DNA of 22,432 bases, from the NCBI GenBank assembly GCA_902464345.1, contig CABQJA010000011.1:1-22432 (forward strand), given 5' to 3'. The number at the start of each line of letters is the position of its first letter. Position 1 is the first letter of the stretch. Under the pieces are notes generated by a model. The model was not told the DNA's origin. It searched no databases and saw nothing but the letters and a program-made list of their open reading frames with translations. The translations under genes and the position numbers were made by a program. Of the stretch, positions 8,506 to 16,253 are shown piece by piece. The stretch comes from an uncultured Clostridium sp. GTDB lineage: Bacteria; Bacillota; Clostridia; Lachnospirales; Lachnospiraceae.

Positions 8506-11081
8506 ATTTCACATATTCCATGGAATCCGAGCCGGTACTGAAGAATCTGTCACTCTCTATCGGAACCGGTGAGTTTCTGGTGCTGTGCGGAGGCTCCGGC
8601 TGTGGCAAGACCACGCTGTTAAAGCAGTTGAAGCCGGAGCTTGCACCATACGGTACCCTGAAAGGGCAGATCTATTTTCATAATCAGCTGCTGAAGGAGC
8701 TGTTTCCGGCAGATACGACCAGAATCGGCTATGTAGGACAGAATCCGGAGGACGGGATCGTGACAGACAAGGTCTGGCATGAGCTGGCATTCGGCCTGGA
8801 GAGTCTGGGGATGAAGAATGAGATTATCCGGAAGCGGGTAGCGGAAATGAGTCAGTTTTTCGGTATCCAGAGCTGGTTTCATCAGGATACGGACAGTCTT
8901 TCCGGCGGTCAGAAGCAGCTGCTGAATCTGGCATCGGTGATGGTCATGCAGCCGGATATTCTGTTGTTAGATGAGCCGACCAGTCAGATGGATCCGATCG
9001 CAGCAACGGAATTTCTGACAATCCTTGGCCGGATTTACCGCGAGCTTGGGACAACGATTGTCCTGACCGAGCATCGGCTGGAGGAGGTACTCGGCTACTG
9101 CACTCGGATGCTGATCATGGAGGCAGGGGCAATCCGCCTTGACGGCAGTCCGGCAGATGTGGCGCAACAGCTGGGAACCGAGGGGGCTATGCTGTATGAG
9201 GCAATGCCGGCACCGGTTCGGCTGTTTCGGGCACTGGACGGTCAGGGTAAATGTCCGTTATCGGTTGGAGAGGGACGTAACTGGTTTGACGGATACTGGG
9301 AGAAACACAGTTCAGAGTGCATCCATATAAAGGATGTGTGGGATACCGGCAAACGGAAATGTGCAAAGGGTTCCGGCTTTGGTGTTGAAGCACCAGCGTT
9401 GATAAGGCTGCAGAACCTGTATTTCCGATATGAGAAACAGGGCAGAGAGATTCTTCAGGATCTGTCATTGGATATTCACAGGGGAGAATTACTGGCGATT
9501 ATGGGAGGAAACGGAAGTGGCAAGACCACGCTCCTATCACTTCTGACAGGCAGCAGACAGGCTCAAAAGGGTAAGATCCGATATCCGGAGAAGCAGGCAC
9601 CAAGGCTGGTATTGTTACCTCAGAATCCGCAGCTTCTTTTTATTGAAGAAACCGTGAAGAAAGAGCTGGAGGATATGGTAGATCGTAGAAAGCCGGAGTC
9701 GGTGGAACGTATGCAGGCGCTGGTGCGGTTATGCAGACTGGAAGGCCTGCTTGCACGACATCCGTATGATATTTCGGGTGGAGAGCAGCAGCGGCTGGCA
9801 CTGGCAAAGGTACTGATGACGGAACCGGAGCTGTTACTGATGGATGAACCGACGAAGGGACTGGATGCCGGCTTTAAGAAGCTGTTTGCAGAGATTCTGG
9901 AAAACTTAAAAGCCAGGGGCTGTACGATCGTTATGGTCAGCCATGATGTGGAATTCTGTGCCGAATATGCGGACCGGTGTGTGCTGATGTTTGACGGACA
10001 GCTGGTAGCGGATGGTACGGCAACGGAATTTTTTGCAGAGAACCATTTCTATACAACAACCACAAACCGGATGGTACGGACCCATCTTCCGAAAGCCATT
10101 ACAGTGGAGGATGTGCTGCGGGCATTTGACAAAAAGGAATCGAATAAAGAAGGGATAGGAAGAAAGGAATCAGGGCAAGAAAGAGTCGAGAGAAAAGAGT
10201 CGGAGCAAGGAGAGACAGGGAAAAGGGAATCAGGTCAAGAAGGAGTCGAGGGAAAAGAATCGGAGCAAGGAGAGATAGGAAAAAAGGAATCAGCCCAAGA
10301 AGAAGCCGAGAGAAAAGAATCGGAGCAAGGAGAGACAGGAAAAAAGGAATCGGAACAAGAAGGAACCGAGAATACGAGAACAGAGAACAGGAATCACAGC
10401 ATAATAGCGGGTGTGGGTACGAAATTTTTATTTCTGCTGATTCCGGTCACAATCTATCTCGGTGTGCATATATTTGATAATCAGAAATATTTATTTATTG
10501 CATTGCTGGTATTGCTGGAGTGCATGATACCGTTTTTTGTCGGCTTTGAGGGAAAGAAGCCTCCGGTCTCCAAGGTGGTCCTGCTTTCGGTGCTCTGTGC
10601 GATCGGTGTAGCGGGACGCGCGGCGTTTGCAATGCTTCCGCAGTTCAAGCCGGTGACGGCAATCACGATCATTGCCGGTGCGGTATTTGGCGGTGAAGCC
10701 GGATTTCTGGTGGGAGCGGTAACGATGCTGGTATCGAATATGCTGTTTGGCCAGGGACCATGGACACCGTGGCAGATGGCGGCAATGGGACTGGTCGGAA
10801 TGCTTGCGGGAGTGCTGTTTTCAAGGACGACACGTCCGAATGTGGTGCTTCTGTGTGTCTATGGATTTCTGGCAGCGGTGATCATATACGGAGGAATTAT
10901 GAATCCGGCATCTGCATTGATGGCGGGCGTTCCGATAGATTTATCTGTGCTGATCGCTTACTGGGTATCCGGGTTCCCGTTGGATTTGGTTCATGGGGTT
11001 GCAACCATTCTGTTCCTTGCAGTGGGGGCACTTCCGCTGATCAAAAAGCTGGAGCGTGCAAAGCTGAAGTTCGGGTTGTAG
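8475..11081 (+). CDS. Fused ECF importer: ATPase 1, ATPase 2, repeat linker, S component
   Basis: An 868-aa fusion. ATPase 1 (about 1-260) has Walker A GGSGCGKTT at 39-47, LSGGQ near 142-146 and LLLDEPT. ATPase 2 (about 310-550) has Walker A GGNGSGKTT near 344, ISGGEQQ near 433 and LLLMDEPTKGLD. Residues about 553-635 form a charged Lys/Glu/Ser/Gln linker of 10-residue repeats. The last roughly 230 residues are a membrane S-component-like domain with about six helices and FGQGPWTPWQM. The two ATPases both look catalytically complete, like an EcfA1/EcfA2 pair in one chain. S components are usually separate, so the fusion would dedicate the motor to one substrate. The operon points to a corrinoid; other vitamins are possible. 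An in-frame ATG at 8415 is rejected because AAGGAGG at 8461-8467 sits 7 nt before 8475. Confidence 0.88.
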   Translation: MEEILRIEQLNFTYSMESEPVLKNLSLSIGTGEFLVLCGGSGCGKTTLLKQLKPELAPYGTLKGQIYFHNQLLKELFPADTTRIGYVGQNPEDGIVTDKVWHELAFGLESLGMKNEIIRKRVAEMSQFFGIQSWFHQDTDSLSGGQKQLLNLASVMVMQPDILLLDEPTSQMDPIAATEFLTILGRIYRELGTTIVLTEHRLEEVLGYCTRMLIMEAGAIRLDGSPADVAQQLGTEGAMLYEAMPAPVRLFRALDGQGKCPLSVGEGRNWFDGYWEKHSSECIHIKDVWDTGKRKCAKGSGFGVEAPALIRLQNLYFRYEKQGREILQDLSLDIHRGELLAIMGGNGSGKTTLLSLLTGSRQAQKGKIRYPEKQAPRLVLLPQNPQLLFIEETVKKELEDMVDRRKPESVERMQALVRLCRLEGLLARHPYDISGGEQQRLALAKVLMTEPELLLMDEPTKGLDAGFKKLFAEILENLKARGCTIVMVSHDVEFCAEYADRCVLMFDGQLVADGTATEFFAENHFYTTTTNRMVRTHLPKAITVEDVLRAFDKKESNKEGIGRKESGQERVERKESEQGETGKRESGQEGVEGKESEQGEIGKKESAQEEAERKESEQGETGKKESEQEGTENTRTENRNHSIIAGVGTKFLFLLIPVTIYLGVHIFDNQKYLFIALLVLLECMIPFFVGFEGKKPPVSKVVLLSVLCAIGVAGRAAFAMLPQFKPVTAITIIAGAVFGGEAGFLVGAVTMLVSNMLFGQGPWTPWQMAAMGLVGMLAGVLFSRTTRPNVVLLCVYGFLAAVIIYGGIMNPASALMAGVPIDLSVLIAYWVSGFPLDLVHGVATILFLAVGALPLIKKLERAKLKFGL
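10131..10375 (+). repeat. 60-bp tandem repeat encoding the charged linker
   Basis: GGAATC-led units begin at 10166, 10226, 10286 and 10346, exactly 60 bp apart, with a partial unit at 10136. Each 60-bp unit encodes two related 10-residue modules of the type KESxQExxER and KESEQGETGK. The copies are highly similar at DNA level, so copy number may vary by slippage without breaking the reading frame. Confidence 0.9.
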
Positions 11082-11104
11082 TTCCGGATGATTTGTTATA
11101 TTAT
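11076..11104 (+). promoter_or_regulatory. Possible promoter for the CDF/FliB pair
   Basis: TTGTAG at 11076-11081, a 17-nt spacer and TATTAT at 11099-11104, starting at the end of the previous gene. The match is moderate and AT-rich sequence makes chance likely. Confidence 0.3.
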
Positions 11105-11152
11105 ATAAGGAATGCTGACGGAAAACGAGTGTGAAAGAAGGGGTTTGGACGT

Positions 11153-12352
11153 ATGACAGAGCTGCTGGTACGTTTATTTGTAAAAAATCGGGAACAAATT
11201 CAAAATGAGAAGGTACGTACTGCATATGGTAAGATGGCAGGTTGGGTCGGAATATTCTGTAATGTGCTGCTGTTTACCGGAAAGATGATCATAGGTCTGA
11301 TTTCAGGTAGTGTATCCATTTCTGCGGATGCCATCAACAACCTGTCTGATGCGTCATCGAATATTATCAGTCTGCTGGGATTTAAAATGGGCAGCAAGCC
11401 GGCGGATCAGGGACATCCGTATGGGCATGCCCGATATGAATACCTGTCCGGTCTGTTTGTATCTGTCCTGATCATTGTGATCGGAGTGGAGCTGCTGCGT
11501 ACCAGTATCCAGAAGGTACGGAATCCGGAACCGATTGAGTTTAATCTGATCATGGGAATTATTCTGGTCGCGTCGATTCTGGTGAAGCTTTGGATGGCTG
11601 TGTTTAACCGGGCCATCGGTAACCGGATTTCATCGGAAACACTGATCGCAACGGCTGCGGACAGCCGAAATGATGTTATTACGACGTGCGCGGTTTTATG
11701 TGCAAGCCTGATTTCAAAATACAGCAATCTGAATCTGGATGGCTGGATGGGAATTCTGGTTGCACTGTTTATTTTATATAGCGGTGCGGGGCTGGTGAAG
11801 GATACCCTGGATCCGTTACTGGGTAAGGCACCGGATCCTGCATTGGTGGAACGGATACAGAGAAAGATCATGTCATATGACGGTGTGCTCGGTACGCATG
11901 ATCTGATGATCCATGATTACGGTCCGGGACGGCTGTTTGCGAGCGTTCATGTGGAGATGGCAGCGGAGGAGGATCCGTTAAAAAGTCATGACATTATTGA
12001 TACGATCGAACGGGATTTTCTGGAACAGGATAATCTGAATATGATCATTCACTATGACCCGATCGTGACAAAGGATGAACAGGTCGGAAGTCTGCGCAGC
12101 TGGTTAAGCAACAGTGTACAGAAGATTGATGAACGGCTGACGATTCATGATCTGCGCATGATTCCGGGCCAGACACAGACGAAGATGATCTTTGACTGTG
12201 TGGTGCCGCATGAATTTCAGATGAGTGATGAAGAACTGAAACAGGCAATCCAGCAAATGGTATCCGAGGAATATCCGGGGTATCATTGCATGATCACAGT
12301 TGATAAGGATTTTGCGGCAATGCCACATCAGAAGGAAGGCGAAAAAGCATGA
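11153..12352 (+). CDS. CDF-family divalent metal exporter, MntE-like metal site
   Basis: A 399-aa cation diffusion facilitator: six TM helices followed by a cytoplasmic ferredoxin-like dimer domain, longer at the C terminus (about 290-399) than minimal members. Landmarks are SADAINNLSDASSN in TM2, HPYGHARYEYLSGL in the TM2-TM3 loop and AADSRNDV in TM5. The transport-site positions read N62, D66, D170 and D174. YiiP-type zinc carriers use D-D-H-D, whereas the pneumococcal manganese exporter MntE uses N-D-D-D, so manganese export is the better guess; this is an inference from four residues. The AAGGGG at 11138-11143 is 9 nt upstream of the ATG. Its stop overlaps the next start (ATGA), so the two genes are translationally coupled. 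Confidence 0.92.
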   Translation: MTELLVRLFVKNREQIQNEKVRTAYGKMAGWVGIFCNVLLFTGKMIIGLISGSVSISADAINNLSDASSNIISLLGFKMGSKPADQGHPYGHARYEYLSGLFVSVLIIVIGVELLRTSIQKVRNPEPIEFNLIMGIILVASILVKLWMAVFNRAIGNRISSETLIATAADSRNDVITTCAVLCASLISKYSNLNLDGWMGILVALFILYSGAGLVKDTLDPLLGKAPDPALVERIQRKIMSYDGVLGTHDLMIHDYGPGRLFASVHVEMAAEEDPLKSHDIIDTIERDFLEQDNLNMIIHYDPIVTKDEQVGSLRSWLSNSVQKIDERLTIHDLRMIPGQTQTKMIFDCVVPHEFQMSDEELKQAIQQMVSEEYPGYHCMITVDKDFAAMPHQKEGEKA

Positions 12353-13542
12353 AGCTGAGAAAACCATCTTATTATGACGAGTTTCATTGTATTGGCTCTG
12401 CCTGCAGTGACACCTGCTGTGCAAACTGGGAGATCGAGGTGGATGAGGAATCGGCGGCACGCTATACGGCACTTTGGGGAACCCTCGGAGAACGGATGAA
12501 ACAGCATCTGATCGTAGAGGAGAACGAGGCGTATTTTGCAATGGATGAGAACCGCAGGTGTCCGTTTCTGAATCAGGAGAATCTCTGTGATCTGATTCTG
12601 GAGTGTGGAGAGGATATTCTGTGTGATATATGCAGAGAGCATCCAAGACATTATGAATGGTTTGGAGATTATACGGAGGTTGGACTGGGATTGTGCTGCG
12701 AGGAGGCAGGGAGGCTGCTGCTGTCACAGGAGGAGCCACTGACGTTTCTGATTGAGGTGCAGGAGGAGTCCGAGACCGGGACAGATATGGAAGATCAGGA
12801 TGCATATATCGAGTTGATTTTAAATGCCAGGGAAACGGCATATTCGATTGTACAGAACCGGGAGATGGAGATTGCGGACCGGTTGATCCTGCTCCTTCAG
12901 TATGGTGAGGAGCTGCAGGAGAGTCTGGATCTGGATGATCTGGAAGCCATCGGGCGGTCTGTGCATATATACCGGAATCAGGCATCCGCACTGGCAGCGT
13001 GGAAGCAGATGTTGCGGATATGCGGAGAGCCGGAGCGGTCGGATGCGGGAATGACGGCATGGAAGCAGATATTTGAGATCTACAGCGGACTGGAGGCATT
13101 GAATCCGGACTGGAAGACACAGATGGTACGGATTGCAGAGCAGTTACCGGCTCTGATGGAACAAAGAGAGCCATGGAAGAACAGCTATGGACAGGCAGAG
13201 CGGGATTACGAGAACCTGACCGTGTATTTCCTGTACCGGTATTTCATGGAGGCGCTGTTTGATGGTGATATTCTCGGTAAGATCAAGTTTGCAGTGATAA
13301 GCATTCTGGTGATCTATGGCATGGACCTGATGGCGTATGAGCGGAAAGGCATCAGATCGGGTGAGGATTCCGGAAAACAGAAGCCGGGATTTGAATTGAC
13401 AGAGCAGCTGGCGGTTGTTCGCTGGTATTCCAAGGAAGTGGAGTACTGCACAGAGAATATGGAACTGCTTTTGAAGACATGCTGGGAAGAGGAATGCATG
13501 AGTACGGAGCAGTTGACAGAGGTATTGAAGCTTCTGATGTAA
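12349..13542 (+). CDS. fliB: FliB-family cysteine-rich lysine N-methylase
   Basis: A 397-aa protein matching the flagellin lysine-N-methylase (FliB) family by its cysteine pattern. The N terminus is MKLRKPSYYDEFHCIGSACSDTCCANW; then come CPFLNQENLCDLILECGEDILCDICREHPRHYEW and GLCCEEAGRLLL. Salmonella FliB methylates flagellin lysines and is reported to use an iron-sulfur cluster; the clustered cysteines here (about 15-26, 68-95 and 112-113) could ligate one. The C-terminal half is helical and without recognisable motifs. No flagellar gene is in the window, and FliB homologues occur in non-motile Firmicutes, so the substrate is unknown. It starts inside the stop of the CDF exporter gene (ATGA), suggesting co-expression. 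Confidence 0.82.
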   Translation: MKLRKPSYYDEFHCIGSACSDTCCANWEIEVDEESAARYTALWGTLGERMKQHLIVEENEAYFAMDENRRCPFLNQENLCDLILECGEDILCDICREHPRHYEWFGDYTEVGLGLCCEEAGRLLLSQEEPLTFLIEVQEESETGTDMEDQDAYIELILNARETAYSIVQNREMEIADRLILLLQYGEELQESLDLDDLEAIGRSVHIYRNQASALAAWKQMLRICGEPERSDAGMTAWKQIFEIYSGLEALNPDWKTQMVRIAEQLPALMEQREPWKNSYGQAERDYENLTVYFLYRYFMEALFDGDILGKIKFAVISILVIYGMDLMAYERKGIRSGEDSGKQKPGFELTEQLAVVRWYSKEVEYCTENMELLLKTCWEEECMSTEQLTEVLKLLM

Positions 13543-13586
13543 TCCGGGGACAGTTGAGAGATGAAGAAGTCGGAAAGGTACAGAGT

Positions 13587-14249
13587 ATGCAGGAGAAGGT
13601 AAAGAACAGTACGATATTCTTTGATATGGATGGGACAATTTTAGATACGGAGACCTATTATCGACAGTATTGGCAGGAGGCGGCCAGAGAATGCGGCTAC
13701 CCGATGACGGATGAGCAGGCACTTTCCATGCGGAGCCTCGGAAGACCATATGGCAGACAGCGGATTCAGGAGCTGTTTGGAAGTGCGGATGCATATGATG
13801 AGATCCGGAATCGCAGAATGGAGCTGATGAATGCGAGACTGGAGCGGGATGGAATACCGGTCAAGCCGTATGCCAGGGAGGTATTGCAGAAGCTGCGGGC
13901 AGCAGGTCATCGACTGGCAGTTGCAACGGCCACAGATCTGACCCGGACGGAGGAGTATCTGGTACAGACCGGGCTGCGGGACTGCTTTGAGCGGCTGATC
14001 TGTGCTACGATGGTAGAGCGCGGGAAGCCGGCACCGGATATCTATCTGTATGCCTGCCGGGAGCTTGAGATCGCACCGGAGGAAGCATATGCGGTAGAGG
14101 ATTCTCCGAATGGTGTGCGGTCGGCCTATGCAGCCGGATGCAGAGTTATCATGATCCCCGATCAGACACAGCCGGATGCGGAGCTTAAGAAGCTGTTGAC
14201 GGCACAGGTAACAGACCTGCGAGGTTTGACAGATATTTTTAAGGTGTAA
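13587..14249 (+). CDS. HAD-superfamily IA hydrolase, beta-phosphoglucomutase-like
   Basis: A 220-aa cytoplasmic phosphatase or mutase. Motif I is FDMDGTILDTE with nucleophile D13 and acid D15. Motif II is the threonine in VATATD, motif III the lysine in ERGKPAPDIY, and motif IV VEDSPNGVRSA with the metal-binding acidic pair. A helical cap lies between motifs I and II, as in subfamily IA. The sequence alone cannot separate phosphoglycolate phosphatase, beta-phosphoglucomutase or a general sugar phosphatase. The frame is open upstream into the FliB gene, but GGAAAGG at 13572-13578 is 8 nt from the ATG at 13587 and the protein then starts just before motif I, so this start is preferred. It lies 44 nt after the FliB gene. 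Confidence 0.87.
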   Translation: MQEKVKNSTIFFDMDGTILDTETYYRQYWQEAARECGYPMTDEQALSMRSLGRPYGRQRIQELFGSADAYDEIRNRRMELMNARLERDGIPVKPYAREVLQKLRAAGHRLAVATATDLTRTEEYLVQTGLRDCFERLICATMVERGKPAPDIYLYACRELEIAPEEAYAVEDSPNGVRSAYAAGCRVIMIPDQTQPDAELKKLLTAQVTDLRGLTDIFKV

Positions 14250-14253
14250 AAAC

Positions 14254-14282
14254 TGGTTCATGGTATAAGCTTGTGTTATACT
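14254..14282 (+). promoter_or_regulatory. Possible promoter of the AI-2E family gene
   Basis: TATACT at 14277-14282 is a good -10 box. The -35 region near 14254-14260 (TGGTTCA) is weak. GTATAA at 14262-14267 and TTATAC at 14276-14281 form a small dyad over the -10, which could be an operator or chance. Confidence 0.4.
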
Positions 14283-14324
14283 GTAAAAAATAGAAGCAGA
14301 TGATACAGGAAAGGGGAACGAAGG

Positions 14325-15752
14325 ATGAAGCTGAAAATCGATAATAAATACGTTAAATGGGGACTGACTGCATTTCTGGTAATTGCTGCCGGAATCTGTT
14401 TTTACTATCTGGTATTTCATGCCCATGATATTATGGCAAATATTAAATCTATTTCCGGCGTGATCACCCCGATTCTTTCCGGACTGATCATTGCGTATCT
14501 TCTGACCCCAATCTTAAATGCACTTGAGAGCAAACTGTTAAATCCATTATTTGATAAAATGAAGGTAAAACCATCACCGAAGCGACAGAAGGCGATTCGG
14601 GCGATTTCTATTTTCCTGACAGAGGTGCTGGTACTGGTACTCATATATGCACTGGTTGCAATGCTGGTATCGCAGATCGTTCCGAGTATTCGGACCATTG
14701 TCAGTAATTTTGATGTTTATGTGGCAAATGTATCTACCTGGCTGAATGATACGCTGGAGAATCATCCGGATCTGAAAAATTATGTGATCCCACAGGTGAA
14801 TAAAGCATCGGCAGAGCTTGAAAAATGGCTGGAGGATACAGCGACTCTGATTGCCAAATCCAGCGAAATCCTGAAGACAGTTTCTTTAAGTATCATCAGC
14901 TTTTTAAAAGCAACCTGGAATTTCATTATCGGGTTTATTATTTCTATTTATGTGCTGGCAAGCAAGGAGAAATTTGCAGACCAGAGTAAGAAGATTCTGT
15001 ATGCGCTGTTTCACAAGAATACAGCAAATAATATCCTTAGATCGGTCCGGTTTGTACACCGTACATTTATCGGTTTCATCAGTGGTAAGGTGCTGGATTC
15101 CATTATTATCGGATTGTTGTGCTTTATCGGAACTACATTTATGAGTACACCATATGCAATGCTCGTCAGCGTGATCGTTGGTGTAACGAATGTGATTCCG
15201 TTTTTCGGACCGTATCTGGGAGCGGTTCCGAGTGCCCTGTTAATTCTGATCGTAGATGTGACCCATCCGCTGAATTGTCTGTATTTCGTTATATTTATAT
15301 TTCTGTTGCAGCAGTTTGACGGAAATGTGCTGGGGCCGAAGATTCTGGGAGATTCTACCGGTCTGTCCGGCTTCTGGGTAATCTTTGCGATCACGCTGTT
15401 TGGCGGTCTGTTTGGCATTCCGGGCATGATCATAGGTGTTCCGACCTTTGCGGTTATCTATGCTGCGGTCCGAAAAATCGTAAATTACAATCTGAACAAG
15501 AAGAATCTGCCGCTTAATTCCACTGCATATAATGATATGGAATGCATTGACGAAGAGGGGAATTTTCAGCCGCGGGTAGAAGTGGTCACAACGCCGAAGC
15601 GGAAAAGCACATATGCCCTGATCCGGGAGAAGCTGGCTGAGAAAAGAGCGAATGAGAAGAAGTCAGAGGAGAAAATGGCAGAGGGAGCGGCAACACAGGA
15701 CGAACAGAAAGCAGATACGGAAGAAAGCAAAGAGAATAAAGAGAAAAAATAA
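14325..15752 (+). CDS. AI-2E family transporter (PerM / UPF0118)
   Basis: A 475-aa integral membrane protein of the AI-2E exporter (TqsA/PerM) family with about eight TM segments. It carries the family signature GVTNVIPFFGPYLGAVPSA (about 289-307) and LQQFDGNVLGPKILG followed by GIPGMIIGVPTFAV. Members are linked to autoinducer-2 export, sodium/proton antiport or simply unknown cargo, so the substrate is left open. The roughly 45-residue C-terminal tail is very rich in Lys, Glu and Ala and probably cytoplasmic and disordered. AAGGGG at 14311-14316, 8 nt from the ATG, supports the start. It appears to be monocistronic, with its own possible promoter. Confidence 0.9.
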   Translation: MKLKIDNKYVKWGLTAFLVIAAGICFYYLVFHAHDIMANIKSISGVITPILSGLIIAYLLTPILNALESKLLNPLFDKMKVKPSPKRQKAIRAISIFLTEVLVLVLIYALVAMLVSQIVPSIRTIVSNFDVYVANVSTWLNDTLENHPDLKNYVIPQVNKASAELEKWLEDTATLIAKSSEILKTVSLSIISFLKATWNFIIGFIISIYVLASKEKFADQSKKILYALFHKNTANNILRSVRFVHRTFIGFISGKVLDSIIIGLLCFIGTTFMSTPYAMLVSVIVGVTNVIPFFGPYLGAVPSALLILIVDVTHPLNCLYFVIFIFLLQQFDGNVLGPKILGDSTGLSGFWVIFAITLFGGLFGIPGMIIGVPTFAVIYAAVRKIVNYNLNKKNLPLNSTAYNDMECIDEEGNFQPRVEVVTTPKRKSTYALIREKLAEKRANEKKSEEKMAEGAATQDEQKADTEESKENKEKK

Positions 15753-15764
15753 GACCGTTCGGTC
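15753..15764. promoter_or_regulatory. Perfect 12-bp palindrome after the AI-2E gene
   Basis: GACCGTTCGGTC directly follows the TAA at 15750-15752. As RNA it forms a 4-bp hairpin without an immediate U-run, so it is a poor terminator. As DNA it resembles operators bound by TetR-family dimers, though no TetR gene is in the window. Confidence 0.3.
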
Positions 15765-15799
15765 GTGAAATCAGAAATTTTTAAAATATAAAAAAGGAC

Positions 15800-15828
15800 T
15801 TGACAGAACCTTACATATGAGCAATAAT
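15800..15828 (+). promoter_or_regulatory. Promoter of the zinc/cadmium efflux operon
   Basis: TTGACA at 15800-15805 and AATAAT at 15823-15828 with a 17-nt spacer. It overlaps the first ACATATG box and abuts the second, as expected for a repressor-controlled promoter. Confidence 0.7.
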
Positions 15829-15852
15829 ACATATGAACGAATGAACATATGT
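15813..15852. promoter_or_regulatory. Triple ACATATG box, probable metal-repressor operator
   Basis: ACATATGA begins at 15813 and 15829 and ACATATGT at 15845, each exactly 16 bp from the last. The third lies in a perfect palindrome AACATATGTT (15844-15853). ATATGA-type half sites are common in ArsR/SmtB operators. The array covers the spacer, -10 and start region ahead of the ArsR gene, fitting autorepression. Confidence 0.6.
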
Positions 15853-15876
15853 TAAAACGTTGAAAGGAGAATCAGG

Positions 15877-16224
15877 ATGGCTGAAGAGAAAGAACAGAGC
15901 CTTGCAGAGTCTGAAACCCTGAAGAAGCTGAAGAATAATCCGCCGCCGGATGAGATCTTGTATGAGCTGGCTGAATTATTCAAGGTATTCGGAGATTCTA
16001 CCAGAATTCGAATTCTGTATGTGTTATTTGAGGATGAATTGTGTGTAGGTGACATTGCCGAGCTGCTGAATATGAGTCAGTCATCGGTCAGTCATCAGTT
16101 AAGAATCTTAAAGGATGCAAAGCTGGTGAAGTTTCGCCGGGAAGGCAAAAGTATTTTCTATGCTCTGGATGATGAGCATGTATATCATATCCTTGAGATG
16201 GGTATGGAACACGTAGAAGAATAA
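15877..16224 (+). CDS. ArsR/SmtB-family zinc-responsive repressor
   Basis: A 115-aa winged-helix metal sensor. The DNA-recognition helix is in LLNMSQSSVSHQLRILK (about 64-79). In the C-terminal helix D99, H101, H112 and E115 have exactly the spacing of the SmtB alpha5 zinc site (D104, H106, H117, E120). The alpha3 site is degenerate: ELCVGD keeps C56 but has Gly where CadC-type sensors have the second Cys. This favours zinc (perhaps cobalt) sensing over cadmium/lead sensing through alpha3. It should repress its own operon and release DNA when zinc binds. AAAGGAG at 15863-15869 is 7 nt from the start. It is first of three co-directional genes, with 29 nt to the HMA gene. Confidence 0.93.
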   Translation: MAEEKEQSLAESETLKKLKNNPPPDEILYELAELFKVFGDSTRIRILYVLFEDELCVGDIAELLNMSQSSVSHQLRILKDAKLVKFRREGKSIFYALDDEHVYHILEMGMEHVEE

Positions 16225-16253
16225 AATGGAAAAAGGAAAAGGAGATCAAAACT

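Noticed and set aside
10141..10380. Repeats considered as a CRISPR array
   Set aside because: The units are contiguous without unique spacers and stay in a coding frame.
12104..13174. 356-aa antisense frame
   Set aside because: Pro/Ser/His-rich composition typical of a shadow frame. It overlaps the CDF gene and the FliB gene, both with clear motifs.
13479..13586. 36-codon extension of the HAD protein
   Set aside because: Mostly overlaps the FliB gene and lacks family similarity; 13587 has a ribosome binding site and starts next to motif I.
13641..14426. 261-aa antisense frame
   Set aside because: Lies over the HAD gene, whose four catalytic motifs are intact on the + strand. It has no recognisable domain.
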